Shown here piece after piece: positions 34,358-43,546 of a stretch of DNA of 64,000 nt; positions within the stretch are counted from its first letter, which is position 1, and every line of letters begins with the position of its first letter. A program made the translations under genes and the position numbers. The notes below the pieces were generated by a model. That model was not told the DNA's origin. It worked only from the letters and a program-made list of their open reading frames with translations, and did no database searches. Origin of the DNA: Gammaproteobacteria bacterium UBA7310. Its GTDB lineage: Bacteria; Pseudomonadota; Gammaproteobacteria; Pseudomonadales; Ketobacteraceae. The DNA lies in the NCBI GenBank assembly GCA_002471665.1, contig DKQK01000002.1:1-64000 (forward strand). Reading direction: 5' to 3'.

Positions 34358-36118
34358 TCAGCGACGCACGCGGTACTCTTCCAGGAACCATTCGTTCTCT
34401 TCATCCCAGGGGAAGAAGGGGTTGCCTACGTTGGCCAGGTCATCCGTGAACTCAGGGAAGTGACGCAGCAACACGGTTCGGAAGTTATTGTCATCGATCC
34501 AATCCAGACCCGCAGCAGAATAGACTTCAGGGGTGTATGACTCGGTGAAGAAGCGATCCGCCAGCAGGCGTCGCGATGCCATGGCAATGAAGATCTGGAA
34601 TGAGGTTTCACCAAAACCATAGCCCGGTGGACGATAGCCTTCCGCGTAGGAGCCGATCATCACGTCAATGGCCTCAATATCATCGTTGTACAGCTCACGC
34701 AGCTTCTCGGCCATGGCCGTATCCGGTGTGATATCGGTGAAATCGGTGATGGGGTTCAAACCGATCTGGCGACGGAATTCGTTGTAGCGGGGAATGCCGC
34801 GCTCACGATCACGCAGGATATCCACCGCACCCAGATCCGTCATGGCCACACCAGGCTCTGCCGGGAAGTTCTGCAGGAAAGTGGGGAAGTTATTCAATTC
34901 AAGCAAACCCGGATGAGTATGGCCGAACGAATAGAACAGGTTGGCCATACCGTGATTGCTGGTCAACTGAGAAGCCCCTTGCAGCGCATGCTCCTGCAAT
35001 GGGCTCACTTCCCGTACGCTGTCATTGTTATGATCACGTACTTCGATATAGTCACGCAACAAGGGGTGCATACGATATACGGCAGTGAATTCCTCGGTCA
35101 GGCTGAAAGGCACCCCTTCCAGTTGGGTGGGGCCACCAATAATACCGTCCGTTGCCGCTTCACCCAGTTTCGGGAACCAGTACGGCATGAAACCGCGCCA
35201 GTTGGCAAACATGGCTTCGCGCAGGGTAAAGTTTTTCAGGATCGCAGGGGTCCAATCCACAGTGTGGACTTTGGCCATCAGGGCCGCGTTGATCAGACGT
35301 GCGGTCTGGAACAGACGCTCATCGGACCAAGCGGGATAATTCTGCTTCAACATATCGGCAATGGCGTTATGCTCTTTCACCCACAGGGTGTGCATCATCT
35401 CCAGGCCTACCCACCAATTGCGGTTAAAGCCGGTTTCCGGCAAGCCATCGTCACCCATGGGCAACAGGCCGTTTTCCAGCCGCATTTTACCATCCACCAT
35501 CGTCCGCAGGCTCAACACCTTGGCCTCAGAGGAACCGTAAATCTGGGAACCGTCCCACCAGGCGGTGTTTTCATTAATGAACGTTGGAGCGCGACCGTCG
35601 GTTGGGTTTTTGGTGGGATCTGCAGGTGTGCGACCCACCGGCATGGTACCGTCCCCACTGTTGTGGGAATCACCCGGGGCAACCGGCACATTAATCTGAT
35701 CACTGTGATCACGCAGGCCGTGCTCGAACCAGTCATGAATCATGAACTGGATCCAGTTCGCAGCCAGGTAGTTGAGGAAAGGCACTTCCTTGACACCGCT
35801 CTCCCGCGTCAGCAGTTCCTGACTCAGGGTACGGGGATTGGGGGTCAACAGGGTGGCTTCGTCGGGGAACGAAATGTCCGGATTGATATTACGCCCCATG
35901 CGCACACCCGCCATCCCCATGGCCGGTAAATCCAGATCATTACAGCGGCCGTCATAGGAGCGGTAGATCAAATCATCGGGCCCGCACTCCACAACCGGCC
36001 ATTCACCTTCCGCATAGGTATCGAACAGGTTGTTTTCAAACAGTTCGCACCGTATTTGGCTAAGCGTAAGCAATCCAATCAGCGGTCCGAAGATCCACCA
36101 TTTCATATATACGTTCAT
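34358..36118 (-). CDS. Secreted animal-type haem peroxidase / alpha-dioxygenase-like enzyme
   Basis: The 586-residue product belongs to the An_peroxidase/cyclooxygenase superfamily (PF03098) and reads most like the alpha-dioxygenase branch. Visible features are the distal-histidine segment LAANWIQFMIHDWFEHG (H128), WWDGSQIYG, VKEHNAIADML, and EFTAVYRMHPLLRD holding Tyr348 three residues before the proximal His351, the same Y-x-x-H spacing as plant alpha-DOX (Tyr386/His389). Alpha-DOX adds O2 at the alpha carbon of fatty acids. An N-terminal hydrophobic segment (7-20) suggests export or anchoring. GGAG precedes the ATG. It is divergent from a second MalT-type regulator, its likely controller. 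Confidence 0.82.
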   Translation of the reverse strand: MNVYMKWWIFGPLIGLLTLSQIRCELFENNLFDTYAEGEWPVVECGPDDLIYRSYDGRCNDLDLPAMGMAGVRMGRNINPDISFPDEATLLTPNPRTLSQELLTRESGVKEVPFLNYLAANWIQFMIHDWFEHGLRDHSDQINVPVAPGDSHNSGDGTMPVGRTPADPTKNPTDGRAPTFINENTAWWDGSQIYGSSEAKVLSLRTMVDGKMRLENGLLPMGDDGLPETGFNRNWWVGLEMMHTLWVKEHNAIADMLKQNYPAWSDERLFQTARLINAALMAKVHTVDWTPAILKNFTLREAMFANWRGFMPYWFPKLGEAATDGIIGGPTQLEGVPFSLTEEFTAVYRMHPLLRDYIEVRDHNNDSVREVSPLQEHALQGASQLTSNHGMANLFYSFGHTHPGLLELNNFPTFLQNFPAEPGVAMTDLGAVDILRDRERGIPRYNEFRRQIGLNPITDFTDITPDTAMAEKLRELYNDDIEAIDVMIGSYAEGYRPPGYGFGETSFQIFIAMASRRLLADRFFTESYTPEVYSAAGLDWIDDNNFRTVLLRHFPEFTDDLANVGNPFFPWDEENEWFLEEYRVRR

Positions 36119-36631
36119 AGTCGCTCCAAGTCGTTTTTATAATTATCAATCGATAACAACTGAAAGATACGGTCGCGTACCCTCATGATTGAAAGCATAT
36201 CCAGTTTGTTCAAGTCAGACGCCGTACATAGGTATGGGAGGGAGGGGTGGAAGGGGCGTTACCCATCACAACTTGCGTAACTCAAATGAATTAATCGTTC
36301 AATTAAATCACCTGAGTAATGTTACGCTTCCGTAAGGCTTTGCAACCAATTGCTATGGTTTGTGGCGTATTTGAATTTTATACATGAGCGTACAGGTTTT
36401 TGGGCCTTATTTACGATATAAGTTAATTCCGGCCAAATAGTTGCCTTATCAAAGACCATACCGCGAGCACTGATAAAGAAGAAAACCGGTTTGATAAGAT
36501 AACACCCTCCCTTAGCATGGGTGTTGATCCAAGGAAGTCATTGCTAGTGCACAAACACCAGGGCTAGAATTCAGGCACAACATCGCATTCACTTTTGACC
36601 GACGACCAGAGTAGTGCCCAAAGATCGAGCG
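36119..36631. other. AT-rich divergent promoter region, about 510 bases
   Basis: It separates the alpha-dioxygenase-like gene from the second MalT-type regulator. It holds no convincing gene. GCGTAAC (36275-36281) is mirrored by GTTACGC (36321-36327), and a related GCGTTAC sits at 36256-36262. CTTATCAAA/TTTGATAAG is at 36445-36498, and a hairpin AACACCC/GGGTGTT at 36501-36525. These repeats and the AT-rich character fit a densely regulated control region. Confidence 0.55.
36445..36498. promoter_or_regulatory. Candidate operator pair: 9-bp inverted repeat
   Basis: CTTATCAAA (36445-36453) and TTTGATAAG (36490-36498) are perfect inverted copies separated by 36 bases, about 3.5 helical turns of DNA. 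They lie upstream of the MalT-type regulator start at 36632. Such spaced half-sites would fit an activator that multimerises on DNA, as MalT does, but the assignment is inferred. Confidence 0.4.
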
Positions 36632-39307
36632 ATGAAAGCAACAAATAACAAGACCGTGGCAGCGGCGACCGATTTGCAATGTACACTACCCCGCAGTCGG
36701 CTCACAGACAGAATTTTGCGTACCCACCTCAACACGGTGTGGATCGGTGCTCCCCGGGGTTTGGGCAAAACCATCCTGTTGCGCCAATTGACCCAGTTGC
36801 TCCTGCTTACCATATCCCCACGCCGGGTTCTGGCCATCGATATCGATCAACACAACGCTCTCGGCAGTCTGTTACAGCACCTGCGCCACGCCTTGCCCGA
36901 AGCCACCGGCACAACACTCTCCTCATTGACGGAATTGCTACAGGCGTTGCTCGGCAAGCCTGCCAGGCGAGATACGCTACACCTGCTGATCGATGGCCTG
37001 GACACGCGCCAGCATGGCTCCCTGATCCACTATCTGATCGAAAGCAGCAAAGCATTCCCCGGCCAGATTCGGCTTTACCTGGCCGTCGACGATTTCGTGC
37101 CATTGCTTAATCACCGTTTATTCAATGACACCCGGATGTTGCATCTTGCCATGGATGATCTACGTATGACGGAAGCAGAAATTCAGTCCCTGCTGGCTTT
37201 ATACGGGGGCGCCCCCAACGATCATGATGCGCGCAGATTATTGCAGTTAACCGATGGCATACCGGCCGCCCTCACCCAACTGTTGAGCAATGCTCCGGTA
37301 TCCGGTACACCACGCCATCAGCTGTTATGCAATTGGATCGAACACAACCTGGTCAGTTACCTGGAACCCATGGAAGTGCTGCGCCTGGCCAGCCTGTCAA
37401 TTCTGCGGGAATTCAATCTGCAGCAGGCCACCCGGCTGCTGGGCGTGCCGGGTGCTGAAACCCGCCGTTGGTTGCAGCGTTACATCCCACTGCTGTTTGT
37501 ACACGACACCGAACAGGATCGGTTCGTCTGGTCGCAACTGATACAACCCTTCTTTTTTCACTGCCTGTTGAATCAATACCGGGATTTACTGCCCAATATT
37601 CTGAAGCGCTCCGAACCCTGGCTGACGGATAGCCATTTCGATGAGCGCTGTCTTGGATACCTGATTCAATCCATCAAGAAAGCCTGGGCACAGGACATCA
37701 TACTGTCCAAATGCCGCACCTGGTTTGAGCAACGCAACGCATCTTCGTTACTCCAACTGATGGAACACATCCCGGCGGACGACTGCCTGGCGCAAACCGA
37801 GCTGGCCCTGTATTACTGCTGGGCGCTGATTCTGCAGCGACGCATCAAAGAAGCGAACCGCTGGATCCAACTGATCGAGCAATACGATACCCCCGCAATT
37901 GAGTTGCAGGATAACCTGCTGGTGTTGCGCACCCTGACTCAGATTTTTGATTATCCACGCCCACCTTGTCATCAAAGCGCGACGCTGCTGGAGCAGTGCC
38001 TGGACAAACACAGCCTGTTCCAAGGGGAAGTTCTGAGCTTTTATGCCAATATGTTGCATGCAGTGGGCGCATCCGGGGTATCAAAAGAAGCTTTGCTGAA
38101 AGCCATCCGCTTCCATCAGTCCAATCACAATCTGAGCCACTTGAGCCATGCCCGCATGCTGTACTGGCGTTTTGAGTTCAACGAAGGTGAAACCGGTACC
38201 GTGCTGGAGGCCGCGCAACTTTACCTGCAGGAACTGAAACAAAACAAATGCCAATCTGAATCAGGTGATGACATGCTCGCCGTTGACCTGGCCATCGCCA
38301 TGGTGCAAAGCGGCATCGCTGACTTCCTGCATGAACGCAACCACATGCCAGAAGCGAAAACGCTGTACCTGGAATCCATACCGGTGTTGACTCAATCGGA
38401 ATGGACTTACACCAGTGTGGTGGCGCAGGTGGGCCTGACCCGACTGCTGATCAATAGCGGCGATCACGAAGCGGCCAACCGGGAAATGGAGACGATCAAA
38501 AAGCGGGTCGTCAACCGGGAAAATACCGGCCTCAACGCCATTCTGTGTTTTGAGACCATGCGTATTCTGCGCTCCCAGGGTAAATCCGTGTTGCCGGCAG
38601 CAACCCAATATGAGATGGACCTTAATAATCTGACCATCGAATCGCTGTTTGAAGATCAACTGGACAAAGAACGTTTATTCTGGATCAAGTGTTACATCAT
38701 GGTGTTGCTGGAACAAAAGAATTTCACCAGCGCGTTGATCTACGCCGTCAAAGGCCTGATCAAAAGTCTGCACCTGCGCGATAACCGCTGCCGCACGCAA
38801 TTTGCCAACATCAAGGCGTTATGTGAATACGAGCTGGGGCAAAAACAGGACGCCATCAAAAGCATCAACGAAGCCATGCAACTGGCACAGAAATACGGTT
38901 TTTTACAAACCATGCTGAGGGATGATTTTGGCTGGGGCAAAGTATGGTTGGAGGTGGACCAGAAACGGGCTTTCGATGCCCTCCTGGTTCCCAGCTTTAT
39001 CAGCGAGATTCGCACTCAATTACAGGCGGGTACGGCAGATAACCATACTGCTGCCGGGCAACACCCGCTTGATGTCAGCCGTTCCGCCAAACTGGAAAGC
39101 TGCCGCCAGCTGGGATTAACAGAAAAAGAATACGAGATACTGAAGTTGTTGGCCGAAGGGCTGTGCAACAAGAAAATCGCCAGCCGCTCTCAGATTGCGC
39201 TGACCACCGTCAAATGGCATTTACAAAACATCTTTGGAAAACTTCAGGCGCGCAATCGGACTGAAGCCGTGGTGAAAGCGCAGGAACATTCCCTCATCGG
39301 ACATTAG
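36632..39307 (+). CDS. MalT-type LuxR-family STAND transcription regulator
   Basis: An 891-residue regulator of the same type as that at 27107. Walker A is GAPRGLGKTILL (K46), a helical-repeat sensor fills the middle, and the C-terminal HTH reads LTEKEYEILKLLAEGLCNKKIASRS with recognition helix ALTTVKWHLQNIF and NRTEAVVKAQE. The HTH is near-identical to that of the first regulator (SLTTAKWHLKNVY, NRTEAVAKARE), so overlapping target sites are likely. ATG at 36632 is used; GTG at 36614 is an alternative. Divergent from the alpha-dioxygenase-like gene. The inducer is unknown. Confidence 0.9.
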   Translation: MKATNNKTVAAATDLQCTLPRSRLTDRILRTHLNTVWIGAPRGLGKTILLRQLTQLLLLTISPRRVLAIDIDQHNALGSLLQHLRHALPEATGTTLSSLTELLQALLGKPARRDTLHLLIDGLDTRQHGSLIHYLIESSKAFPGQIRLYLAVDDFVPLLNHRLFNDTRMLHLAMDDLRMTEAEIQSLLALYGGAPNDHDARRLLQLTDGIPAALTQLLSNAPVSGTPRHQLLCNWIEHNLVSYLEPMEVLRLASLSILREFNLQQATRLLGVPGAETRRWLQRYIPLLFVHDTEQDRFVWSQLIQPFFFHCLLNQYRDLLPNILKRSEPWLTDSHFDERCLGYLIQSIKKAWAQDIILSKCRTWFEQRNASSLLQLMEHIPADDCLAQTELALYYCWALILQRRIKEANRWIQLIEQYDTPAIELQDNLLVLRTLTQIFDYPRPPCHQSATLLEQCLDKHSLFQGEVLSFYANMLHAVGASGVSKEALLKAIRFHQSNHNLSHLSHARMLYWRFEFNEGETGTVLEAAQLYLQELKQNKCQSESGDDMLAVDLAIAMVQSGIADFLHERNHMPEAKTLYLESIPVLTQSEWTYTSVVAQVGLTRLLINSGDHEAANREMETIKKRVVNRENTGLNAILCFETMRILRSQGKSVLPAATQYEMDLNNLTIESLFEDQLDKERLFWIKCYIMVLLEQKNFTSALIYAVKGLIKSLHLRDNRCRTQFANIKALCEYELGQKQDAIKSINEAMQLAQKYGFLQTMLRDDFGWGKVWLEVDQKRAFDALLVPSFISEIRTQLQAGTADNHTAAGQHPLDVSRSAKLESCRQLGLTEKEYEILKLLAEGLCNKKIASRSQIALTTVKWHLQNIFGKLQARNRTEAVVKAQEHSLIGH

Positions 39308-39311
39308 CAGG

Positions 39312-39340
39312 CAAAAAAAAAGCCACCTGACGGTGGCTTT
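39312..39340 (-). terminator. Intrinsic terminator for fimV, possibly bidirectional
   Basis: AAAGCCACC (39319-39327) and GGTGGCTTT (39332-39340) form a 9-bp stem with loop TGAC. On the minus strand it is followed by a long T-run (39313-39321), making it a strong terminator for fimV. On the plus strand it ends in only three T, so it serves the LuxR gene weakly. Confidence 0.82.
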
Positions 39341-39351
39341 CCTGACTCAGT

Positions 39352-41133
39352 TCAGCTTGCGTCCCGATGCAGTGTCTCGTACTCAAAATCACCACGCAGC
39401 TGTTCTGCAATTTTAATGACGTCCTCGTCACCCATTCTGCGCAGCACTTCCATCTGCTCGTCAAACGCATCCCAATCCTGGGATTTGGCGTACACCTGCA
39501 TTAACCGCAGACGCAGATCCTTACGGCCCGGCCGCTTGGCAATCTCAGCATGAATAACAGCCAGGGCTTTCTGATACTGCTTGTACAGAATGTAAAGGTC
39601 GATCATCTGATCAACATCGTCTTTACTGGCTTCTTCCTCTTCTTTTTCTTTGCGCACCTGCATCAAAGCGGCTTCCTGATGGGCAGCCTTTTCCTTGATC
39701 TGATGAATGGCCTTTTGTACCTGGTCCGGTGCATCCGCTTTGCTGCGGTCACGTTTGGTACCAAACACCAACTCATACAGGTCTTCATCACGGATTGCTT
39801 CCGTGCGTTTGATTTCATCAACCTTACGTGCTCTTAGCCCCATCATCGCCAGCAGCAGGCCAAGCGGCAGCATGGCCAGCAGGTACCAGAATCCAGCACC
39901 GGATTTCTCGATAAGGGTGTTCGGGTCATTGCTGCCTGCACCAATCAGATCCTGAGCCACAGCACCCCGTGACGGGGTTTCCGGCAACGGCGCCGACTGC
40001 GCAGGTGGCTTGGTTTGTTGCAATGCAGAGGTTTGCGACGCAACCTGCTGCAGGGTCGGTGGTGGTGGCTCCGGCGCCAGTGTCTCAGCTTGCGCTTCTG
40101 CCTTGATTTCCTCGCTCAACTCCTGCGCCAGGGCAATGGTCGCGTTCATCGCAACACGCTGTTCCTGCATTCTTAGCATTTCCGCCTGCACCTTCTGCTG
40201 AAACGCCACCAGCTCTGCCCGCTCGGCCTGCAATTGCGCTAACTGCGCTTTCAGTTGATCCACTTCACTGATCTGTTGTTCAGTACCGGCAGCGCTCACG
40301 GGCACCACCACAGTGGCGGAGGGTTTGGTGTCTGCTGCGAAGGTTACCTCAGATTGGCGCTGCTGGTAACCAGTACTGGCCAATTGATCCAGTCGCGGTG
40401 ATGCAGGCGCTTGCACCAGCCCCTGGGCCGGCACGGATAAGGTGGCACCTAATTTGAGCAGGCTTCTGTCGCCACGGACAAAAGCCTGCGGATTGTGTTG
40501 GTACAACACATCCATTGTTTGCTGAATGGAGAGGCCGGTGGCAGCGCGGAATTTCCCTGCCACTTTCCACAGGGAATCCCCGGCCTGAACCACATAACTG
40601 CCGTCCAGGGCGATGTCCGGTACAACAGACTTGGATGTATCGGGCTTGGCTACAACGGGCTTGGGTTCAACCGGCGCCGGCCTGATCACCGCCTGCGCCA
40701 CAACGGGGCTGAACTGCGCCTGCGGATTGCGCCAGCGCGAGGCGTAACCCGGGGGGTCCAATAACAGGTTGTAGCGACGATAGGTGGTACCTGAAGGCCA
40801 ACTGAGCTCCACCACAATGTCCAGAAAAGGCTCCACGATACGTTTGGAAGTGCGCACCAGCACGGCCTTATGGCCCTGGGCAGTGGTCACCACATCAAAC
40901 TGGATGCTGCCGTGGCTGTCTTCATAGCGGGCATCAAAACGTTGATACACCTCCATCTGCGCCAGGTTGACACGAATATCCGCCACCCCCAAATCCCCAG
41001 GGGACAACAACTGAATCTGTGCTTCCAAAGGTGAACCCAAATAAGACTGGACGTCGATATTCCCCAAGCCCATTCCATTTGCGATACCAGCGTGCAGGGC
41101 AGCGCTGGCCAATAACATCGACCGATACTTCAT
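39352..41133 (-). CDS. fimV: FimV/HubP-family polar hub protein
   Basis: The 593-residue protein follows the FimV plan: signal peptide (1-20), the conserved FimV N-terminal domain (GLGNIDVQSYLGSPLEAQIQL onward), a LysM-type domain (about 180-235, SYVVQAGDSLWKVAGKF), a glutamine-rich coiled coil (286-345), a single transmembrane helix (414-434), and a C-terminal TPR-like cytoplasmic domain (about 500-590). It is shorter than Pseudomonas FimV (over 900 residues) because the acidic middle region is small. FimV/HubP organises cell-pole machinery including type IV pili. It is a single-gene unit with its own terminator. Confidence 0.88.
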   Translation of the reverse strand: MKYRSMLLASAALHAGIANGMGLGNIDVQSYLGSPLEAQIQLLSPGDLGVADIRVNLAQMEVYQRFDARYEDSHGSIQFDVVTTAQGHKAVLVRTSKRIVEPFLDIVVELSWPSGTTYRRYNLLLDPPGYASRWRNPQAQFSPVVAQAVIRPAPVEPKPVVAKPDTSKSVVPDIALDGSYVVQAGDSLWKVAGKFRAATGLSIQQTMDVLYQHNPQAFVRGDRSLLKLGATLSVPAQGLVQAPASPRLDQLASTGYQQRQSEVTFAADTKPSATVVVPVSAAGTEQQISEVDQLKAQLAQLQAERAELVAFQQKVQAEMLRMQEQRVAMNATIALAQELSEEIKAEAQAETLAPEPPPPTLQQVASQTSALQQTKPPAQSAPLPETPSRGAVAQDLIGAGSNDPNTLIEKSGAGFWYLLAMLPLGLLLAMMGLRARKVDEIKRTEAIRDEDLYELVFGTKRDRSKADAPDQVQKAIHQIKEKAAHQEAALMQVRKEKEEEEASKDDVDQMIDLYILYKQYQKALAVIHAEIAKRPGRKDLRLRLMQVYAKSQDWDAFDEQMEVLRRMGDEDVIKIAEQLRGDFEYETLHRDAS

Positions 41134-41320
41134 GGCTAATCTCGAATGCTCTCTGAAATTCCCTGCTTAAACTGTAGACCATTTCACAGAAATTTTGATT
41201 AACCCGTATACACAAGACATACGAAATATCGCAAAGACTTTCATTTGGCGCCAAATGACCGAATCTGGGTAATTAATTTCCCGTGCTATATTTCGCTAAG
41301 GCATAACGGGGAGGTGTGAC

Positions 41321-42232
41321 GTGGAAACCTGGTGCGAAGGGGTCTATTTTGAACCCGGACCAAACAAACCTAATTTGGCTGGAATCATTCTCAGTTGTGG
41401 TATTCACGGTGATGAAACCGGCCCCATCCATCTGTTGCAACGCCTGCACAACGAATTACAGTTGGCGGCGCTAGCCCCTTCGCGACCGCTGTTGCTGATT
41501 TTCGGCAACCCTGACGCCATCCGGCACCAACAGCGTTATGTGGACAGTAATCTGAACCGCCTGTTCACCCGCACCCCATCCCCCCAGCCGGTGGCCGGGG
41601 AAAGCCGTGAGGCAGCACGGGCCCGCCAACTGATGCAGGTCTGTCAGCGTTTTCAGCAGCAGGTACCGCAGGTGGATTTGCATCTGGATCTGCACAGCAC
41701 CATCAAGCGTTCCTGTATTGAGCGTTTTGCCCTGACCCCGGTACACAGCGGCCACTACAGTGACCGCTGGCTTGGGCAGCTGTGGCAGGCAGGCTTCGGC
41801 GGCTTGGTGCACCAAACCCGGCGCGCCAATACTTTCTCCCAGTTTTCGTTGGATGTGCTGGGGGCGGATAGCTTTACCTTGGAGTGCGGCAGCCTGCAGC
41901 AGTCTGACGAACCCCACGACCAGCGCTTGTGGCACTGGCTGGTTAACTTGGTGGGTTCCGAAGTGGCCTGGCACACAAAGGAGCCCGGCGGCCGTCAGCA
42001 ACCAGCGCTGCGGCAATTTACCGTGGCCGAGGAAATTATCCGGGCTTCCGATCAGTTCCGTTTTTTAGTGGATGAAGGCTTACCGAACTTTAGCCAGCAC
42101 CCCCCGGGTACGGCGATTTATCAGGAGGCCCGGGGCACCTTTACCATTGACGAGGAACGCTTCAGCCTGTTCCTGAACAGTCGGGTTGAAACCGGTCAGC
42201 GTGCGGGATTACTGCTGAAACACCTACAATGA
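41321..42232 (+). CDS. astE: Succinylglutamate desuccinylase
   Basis: The 303-residue product is an AstE/aspartoacylase-type zinc hydrolase. Zinc ligands are H29 and E32 in CGIHGDETGP and H125 in HLDLHSTIK; the catalytic glutamate is E188 in FTLECGS. It performs the last step of the arginine succinyltransferase pathway, releasing succinate and glutamate. The start is GTG, with GGGGAGG upstream. Unlike the usual colinear ast operon, it faces astB: their 3' ends overlap by 9 bases. It is divergent from fimV across 187 bases, which must contain its promoter. Confidence 0.9.
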   Translation: METWCEGVYFEPGPNKPNLAGIILSCGIHGDETGPIHLLQRLHNELQLAALAPSRPLLLIFGNPDAIRHQQRYVDSNLNRLFTRTPSPQPVAGESREAARARQLMQVCQRFQQQVPQVDLHLDLHSTIKRSCIERFALTPVHSGHYSDRWLGQLWQAGFGGLVHQTRRANTFSQFSLDVLGADSFTLECGSLQQSDEPHDQRLWHWLVNLVGSEVAWHTKEPGGRQQPALRQFTVAEEIIRASDQFRFLVDEGLPNFSQHPPGTAIYQEARGTFTIDEERFSLFLNSRVETGQRAGLLLKHLQ

Positions 42233-43546
42233 TGCATCCAACAGCGCCAGGGGCAAATCCAGTAACCGATAGAGGTTACGTGTGGTTTCCATCACCTGGC
42301 GGGTAAACTGCCAATCGGCCAATTGCTCCAGTGTCAGGCGCTCGGGATACTCCTTCTGCACCAACGCCACCAACTGCTCGTGCAGTTCATCATCCAGGAT
42401 CAGCCTGCCTTTTAACGCCCGTAACGCTGCCTTGTCCAGATTCACCCGCAGTCGCAGGCAAGCAGGGCCGCCGCCGTTACGCATGCTTTGCTGCAAATCC
42501 ACATAAGCAATCTCCTGCAGCGCCAGTTGTTGACGTAATTCCGTTTCCACATACCGCTTCACCGCTGCATCCTGTTCACACTCCACCGGCAGCAGTAACA
42601 CCCGATGGGCGGCGCCCCCCAGAATCTGGCTGTTGAACAAATAGCTGGATACCGCCTGCTGCAGGCTGACGTCCGCCTCAGGCACCTGCACGATGGTGAC
42701 CTGATCACCACTGCGCGAGCGCACCTCATCCAACACCTGCAGCTGATTCAAAAACGCCTGCTGGTGGCAGAGCAACAGTCCATCATGGGACAGGGCAATC
42801 ACATCGTTGTGAAATACTCCGGCGTCAATGGCCTCGGGATTCTGTTTCACCAGCATGACCTGCTGCTCGGCAAGCCCCCCTAAACGGGCGATGGCGGCGC
42901 TGGCTTCGCGGGTTTGCCGGGATGGATAGCGGCTGGGTGTCCGTCCGCCATTGGCATCATTACCGTAGACAAACACATGCAATGCCGCCTGCCGGGGCAA
43001 CGCAATACGCATGTGGTTGGCGGCCCCTTCATCGGCGTAGGCCGCCACTGCCGGCAAGGGTGCAGTCACCTGAAAGTAATTTCGGTCAGCGAACACATAG
43101 CGCAACAGGGATGTGGTGGCAGCCGCCTCAATGCTGCGGTGAAAATGACTGAGCAGGTTGGCGGGCACCAATACCGTACGTTGCGATTCGTTATCACAAG
43201 CCGGTATCACCGTGGCGGCATTGGCCACCCACATGGCCGAAGCGGAACTGCACATGCTCAACAGATGGGGTGACTGCTGCCACACCTGGGTCAGGATGGC
43301 CTGCAGGGAACCCTGAAATCCCAACTGGCGCAGCACCGAAAAATTCGGCCGCAATTGCGGCGGCAACACGCCCTGGATAAAGCCACGATCCATCAACCAG
43401 CGCATTTTTTCCAACCCCTGCAACGCCGCCTGACGGGGATTGGATACTGCACCCTGGTGGCCTATGGAGGCCAGATTGCCAAATGCCAATCCTGCATAGT
43501 GATGAGTGGGGCCAACCAAGCCATCAAAATTCACCTCACAGGACAT
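42224..43546 (-). CDS. astB: N-succinylarginine dihydrolase
   Basis: Full length (440 residues). The start VNFDGLVGPTHHYAGL is diagnostic; the presumed catalytic residues are E173, H246 (GVFHNDV) and C363 (NGGGPACLRLRV). It converts N2-succinylarginine to N2-succinylornithine, CO2 and ammonia. ATG at 43546 is used, with GGGGA 7 bases upstream; the open frame reaches 43699 inside astD but that part is not conserved-looking. It overlaps astD by 11 bases. Confidence 0.95.
   Translation of the reverse strand: MSCEVNFDGLVGPTHHYAGLAFGNLASIGHQGAVSNPRQAALQGLEKMRWLMDRGFIQGVLPPQLRPNFSVLRQLGFQGSLQAILTQVWQQSPHLLSMCSSASAMWVANAATVIPACDNESQRTVLVPANLLSHFHRSIEAAATTSLLRYVFADRNYFQVTAPLPAVAAYADEGAANHMRIALPRQAALHVFVYGNDANGGRTPSRYPSRQTREASAAIARLGGLAEQQVMLVKQNPEAIDAGVFHNDVIALSHDGLLLCHQQAFLNQLQVLDEVRSRSGDQVTIVQVPEADVSLQQAVSSYLFNSQILGGAAHRVLLLPVECEQDAAVKRYVETELRQQLALQEIAYVDLQQSMRNGGGPACLRLRVNLDKAALRALKGRLILDDELHEQLVALVQKEYPERLTLEQLADWQFTRQVMETTRNLYRLLDLPLALLDASL

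Noticed and set aside
34913..35929. A 338-codon open frame on the plus strand opposite the alpha-dioxygenase-like gene
   Set aside because: It mirrors a strongly conserved coding sequence, is rich in His and Gln as antisense frames are, and has no ribosome binding site or known domain.
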